This document shows, piece by piece, positions 59,685-64,000 of a stretch of DNA of 64,000 nucleotides. Origin of the DNA: Solenopsis invicta. Taxonomy: Eukaryota > Arthropoda > Insecta > Hymenoptera > Formicidae. The stretch is from positions 23,403,770 through 23,467,769 of the forward strand of contig NC_052669.1 in the NCBI RefSeq assembly GCF_016802725.1, given 5' to 3'. The translations under genes were made by a program, and so were the position numbers. Position 1 is the first letter of the stretch, and the number at the start of each line of letters is the position of its first letter. The notes under the pieces are model-generated. The model was not told the origin of the DNA, did not search any database, and was given only the letters and a program-made list of their open reading frames with translations.

Positions 59685-60135
59685 GTGAGTATTTGTCGAT
59701 GCGAACCATTTCCAACTTATTCGCGGGCCAATCGACTCGCTGACATGCAGAAATGCATATCCGCGTGCATACGCGAAACAAATTGCGATTTTTCGAGGCG
59801 TATAATGCAACACGCAGAAAAATAACATTCTAGCGTTAAGAAAAGCGATTACTCAATTTCAGTTTTCTTCTTTTAAGTAACGGTTATCTTTACGAAGAAT
59901 ATTTTCTTGATGATAGTTTTAAAATTATCATTTATTAAAGATAAGTAATATTTAATTAAAATAAATTTCTATATACACACAGAAAAATACATACTGTAAA
60001 AATTACTCGAATGAAGTAAATGTTACTTATTTCAAATATCTCATAAGTTTAAATATCTGCAAATCTATCATAAGTATTAAATTTATTCAATATATATTCT
60101 GAATCCTAGTAATTTAATAATTTATCTCTTACGTA

Positions 60136-60340
60136 GACAGAAAAAACAGTTTTATTGAAGTATCTAAAAATTTAATTAGATATAGATTTAAAAATAATTC
60201 TGTTGAAGCTATTGCTAGAACACTGATCGTTAGAATATCAGAACTTTTTGCAATATTTCTCATAGTTAAGCGTTTTACAATTATTTCACGGTTTAATACA
60301 ATTTTCAGATCTATAGCTTTTTTAGATACTAAAAATCATG
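60136..60340. mobile_element. MITE relic, CACGGAAAGAA family, copy 6 (decayed)
   Basis: The left arm ACAGAAAAAACAGTTTTATT continues GAAGTATCTAAAAATTTAAT. The right part carries the ATTTTCAGATCTATAG block and ends TTAGATACTAAAAATCATG. The arrangement matches copies 4 and 5, but the outermost bases are eroded. Confidence 0.6.
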
Positions 60341-63153
60341 TATCAGTCAATAAACTTGAGATCAAATTGAAACAAAAATATTTCACAATGAAAATTCCTC
60401 TCTATTCAATCTAACAAAATAATTCTTGTGCTGACGTAATTTAGTGCATTATTTTAATAAGATAAGATTTGAGATTTACTACATTTGAAGTGTGCAACTC
60501 CGAGTATTTGAAAGATATATATTTTCTAGTACACTGCTCTGAAAATAGAAATATCAAATTCTTTTTACAATCTCTATTTTTTTCTTCTGCGATCGTTTTT
60601 ATGCTTCACTGATTCTTTAATTCGCCTTTCAAATTGTATCGCGGTTGCCGCGGCCGACTCGGGATCCAAGTTTATCATTCAATCGCTTTTATTCATTAGC
60701 TCTCGAGCTATTAAATTTGCCTTTTAAATCCAGCTTCTTTCAAACGCCGTGTCAATTCTTCTTCATCTCTGAGATCGTATTTTCTCCAACTACGTTTAAT
60801 GCACGATCTTAGAGCGCATTTGCTTAACCACGCAATGAACCTCGATTAACATTGAAATATTCTATTCGTACGACACTGCTCGCGTACTAATAAATAACAA
60901 AATTGAATCACTCATCTGCAAAACTGCATGACGACACGTATCTAAAGCAAGATTCAGCAAAGCACAAATAGCAAGCATTATTTCAAACATTGCGAATAAC
61001 AGTTCTATTTTCTAATTGATTTATTTCAATGTAAAATTTCAATATGTTGTTATGTGAAATATTTAATTTTAAATAATTTTTAGATTATTTTTCGTTCATA
61101 ATTTAGAGTTCAAAATGATGAAAAGATAATTTTATATTAAAAATATTGAATATGAAATATTCATTCACAAATGCGTCTTCTCGCATACTTAACTCTTTTT
61201 ATAAAAAAGAATAAATAATTTTGGTGACAAATTTCTTTCAAATTTCTCAAATGATCGGTTGTTACTACATAATGTGGTTTTGAAAATTGGTTTAATTGAG
61301 CGTTTACTATAATCTCCAAAAAAATGTTTGTGGTTTTGTTAGCTTTGTAAAACTCGTGGAAGGCAAACAACGCGCATAATTGACCAATTTAACGAACCAT
61401 TTTCCAAGTTTCACGCGAGTTTGGCGAAACACACGTTCCCAGATCGTTTTACATTTAACAACGTGGATCCGCAACACGATGAAAAGTTTGCGGATAAATA
61501 TTGAATAAAATTTGTAATTGAAATAGGTGGTGACACGGTAAGTGACGTCGTTATTGGCGCGTCCCGCGGTCGACGTTGGCCCAAAATTTTAATTTGACCG
61601 ATTCGATTCACGATTGACCGATCGTCGCTGCGAGATTTTTCGCGACGACGTGGAAGCGCGACGGTGCAGTAACACGCGAATTTCAATTCACTTTATTCCA
61701 TGCGCGCGAATTTGTACCTCATACCTATGAATAACGGTTATCGATGGCATGTAAGTATTGTAACGCCGCGTGCCATTCACGTGTTACCGAACGTGTTAAT
61801 AAAGAGTAATCTTGTTTGTCCGTTCACGCGACTATTTTTCACTATGGAGACGCGAGATGTGAATCGTGTCGGCCCGCGACGGCGATAAATGCCGTTCTCG
61901 TCGTTTCGTCGGCGATTTTGTCGAGCCGGACTCTCGCAGCAACGGACAAAAGACCGTTAATAATACGGGGAACATTGAAATGAAGTGCTCCCACCTCGGC
62001 TGTCTAATATCAAGGAAAAAGCGTACCACATCGTTCCTCGCAAATCGTTATCTCAGCCCCCTGCTCGCTCGTGAGCGACCCGGCGTAATATTTCCCTGTA
62101 ATAAGGTCCCTGAGAAACGAGCGCCGGGGACAAATGCAGTCGCTATATTTTTATATCTTTCTCCCCGGAATCCTGATAAAATGCATAGGCACTCGACGTC
62201 ATTCTCCTGATTATGAAACGCTCGTTGAAACGCGGATTTAATATGTTAATGTATTGTTGTACACGCAACAATGCGCGCAACTATCATACGCTTATTCTAT
62301 TTATTACACTTGGTTGTAATATAAAACAATCCAATACAATAAAATAAAATATTACAATAAAATATAACGTCCAAATGAATGCGAGCGAAATGTCATAAAT
62401 ATAAACGTTGCTGTTTTCCATGTGTTTTAAAAAATAATTTACAAAGCTTTTAATTTTTCGCACATAGCTCTCTGTGAATCTTTATATTAATAATTTATAT
62501 AGAGAAATTTAATAGAAGCATTGCCAAGATTGCCAGTTGAATAATTATTAAACGAGGATAATGTCTCACAATATTTCAATGTCATGAAATAACATGCGTG
62601 TGGCACTTATAGCAATAATAGCGAGTGTAGAGGAAGCGTTAATCTTAAGCACTATGAGACTTCGCCATTTCACACTTGAGATCCACATCCAGGATGACTT
62701 GAGAGTCTCAGCAAAGTAGCTATCCAGTCTCGGGACTCGACAGGTGTCGAACTTTAGCTCTCGTCTACCGAACAATTTCCTCAAGTTGTAATCTTCCGGC
62801 GGTTATAAGGGGCACTTCAAGGATAATCCGAGAGAGTTAATATAAGTTAGTTTGGAACTAAACACGGGAGAGACGCGAAATCTCAGTCGCGTACCATCGC
62901 TGTTGTTCTTCGGCTTTCTATTCTATCGGTATTGCTGATCAAGAAGCATGGACCCTATCCAGAAAAGATTGTTTGTTAACTTTACTGTTCACAGAAGCAA
63001 CTTTTCATAATAACGCGAGCAGTCTCGCAATTTTCCAACGCGAGTTATTTATTTACATTCAATTTTGCTTTTGCGGGAGTAGCCGCGTTAAGTAAGCATT
63101 TCGTGAGGCGGAAATATCTTGTTTGCAGCTCTTGTTTGTAAGTTCGGATAGAA

Positions 63154-63623
63154 TAAAGTGGTACTATTTCGAACACTCAATTATATTTGTATATTTTGAA
63201 CACAAAATACAATAAAGTATTAAATCTCTAGTGTAATTAAAAAGTTTGTAATGATTTATTTTATTTCAGAAAAGTGTTCGAAAGTGCGACGCAATAAGTG
63301 CAATTCTAACATAGCATTTGTATCACTAATATTTCGTACAAAAAAAAAATCGTTTTTTTAGCACCTGTATTTCGCGATGACAGAAGAGAAATCAATGAAA
63401 ACAGAAATATTACCAAACACTATTTAAAATTGTACTTTGTTCAAATTTGTACTGAAACATATCGTGTAATACTATGTTCGAAATTGTACTCTCGAAGATT
63501 TCTGATCACAAAGAGAAGATTTTTGCACAACTTTTGGACTAACAAGCAAATAATTACAAAACTTGAAACTCGAAAATTCTATTTCGTTTAAAATTGTAAC
63601 ATAGTTGAATTCGTACCACTTTA
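63154..63623. mobile_element. Short DNA transposon relic with AAGTGGTAC termini and TA flanks
   Basis: The left end TA-AAGTGGTACTATTTCGAAC and the reverse complement of the right end TA-AAGTGGTACGAATTCAAC match in the outer nine bases and imperfectly further in. TA stands outside both ends, as expected for the TA target duplication of Tc1/mariner-type elements. The interior is about 450 bases, AT-rich, non-coding. Confidence 0.65.
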
Positions 63624-64000
63624 CCGTAAGGTTCGGAAATATTATCCACTTCGTCAAAGTTTTTAATAAATAAATAACTGCATAAATGAACTTTATTAAC
63701 CGGTTGCTAAATAATAATCAAGGGAGAACGATGTTCGACGACTTTTCCCAATATCCACGATCAGATCGAATCAAAATCGCTAGTGGACACATTGAAATCA
63801 ACGATTTCAACAGCCGTTGTCGCAGGAAACTCGCATAGCTAAACACGCGCTCGTTATCGAGCGCAAGTTACGGTTCAGCGACATCACGGTAACGTTGCAC
63901 CAATTTGCCATAATTATGCAGAATGTGAACCGCGAGAGCGGCCGCGTTTACTCTTCTCCCCGCCCTCGGTGCGTTCATCCCTCGGTTGTCCCTTCACGTC

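Larger units (their letters stand above)
59685..64000 (+). other. Intron 3 of the CUB gene or later sequence, incomplete
   Basis: No convincing next exon was found. The DNA is AT-rich to about 61380, with MITE copy 6 at 60136-60340. It is GC-richer from about 61380 to 62200, where no frame resembles a protein family. An AAGTGGTAC element ends the window at 63154-63623. One acceptor-like site in phase (TTATTTCAG at 63269) opens KCSKVRRNKCN..., but it lacks the rest of an LDLa-like motif and lies inside that transposon relic. Confidence 0.6.

Noticed and set aside
63270..63360. Possible fourth CUB-gene exon starting after TTATTTCAG (KCSKVRRNKCN...)
   Set aside because: The phase fits and two cysteines resemble an LDLa start, but the other LDLa cysteines and acidic motif are missing, there is no good donor, and it lies inside an inverted-repeat element.

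Overview
This is a piece of insect nuclear DNA, AT-rich overall but with many CpG-rich patches, abundant GA/CT and TG microsatellites, small inverted-repeat transposon relics and very long introns. That profile fits a hymenopteran, most likely an ant or a relative. This is inference from composition and gene style; no species-diagnostic sequence was recognised. Coding density is very low, and most long open frames are chance frames in GC-rich or low-complexity DNA.

Two protein genes can be supported, both on the + strand and one inside the other. The outer gene starts at 11942 and runs off the right edge. Its three visible coding exons (11942-12032, 24322-24545, 59540-59684) encode a signal peptide followed by one complete CUB domain with its four cysteines in the classical spacing. 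The introns are about 12.3 kb and 35 kb. The last visible exon ends at a strong donor in phase 1, so the rest of the protein lies beyond position 64000.

The inner gene lies wholly within the 35-kb intron (35437-39421, or to 41038 with a further exon). It has seven or eight small exons encoding a secreted cysteine-rich protein of 311 or 342 residues, built from von Willebrand factor C (VWC)-like modules. Its first six introns are all in phase 1. Its C-terminus is ambiguous: exon 7 either reads straight into a stop, or splices at a GT overlapping that stop to an exon at 40942 that completes the last cysteine module. A foldback repeat lies in the intervening intron.

Region by region: 1-11.3 kb is intergenic or upstream DNA with no supported gene. 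11.3-11.94 kb is a CpG-rich promoter and 5' leader with short upstream ORFs and a TGCG-type repeat. 12.0-24.3 kb is intron 1, with CpG-rich islands and a GA/CT inverted pair. 24.5-59.5 kb is intron 2, holding the nested gene, several transposon relics and an unexplained GC-rich island at 48.5-49.7 kb. 59.7-64 kb is the start of intron 3 or later sequence.

Dispersed DNA-transposon relics include a roughly 200-250 bp family with CACGGAAAGAA-type termini (six copies), an ACAGGGTG-ended element, and an AAGTGGTAC-ended element flanked by TA. There are also two exact short direct duplications (75 bp and 24 bp).
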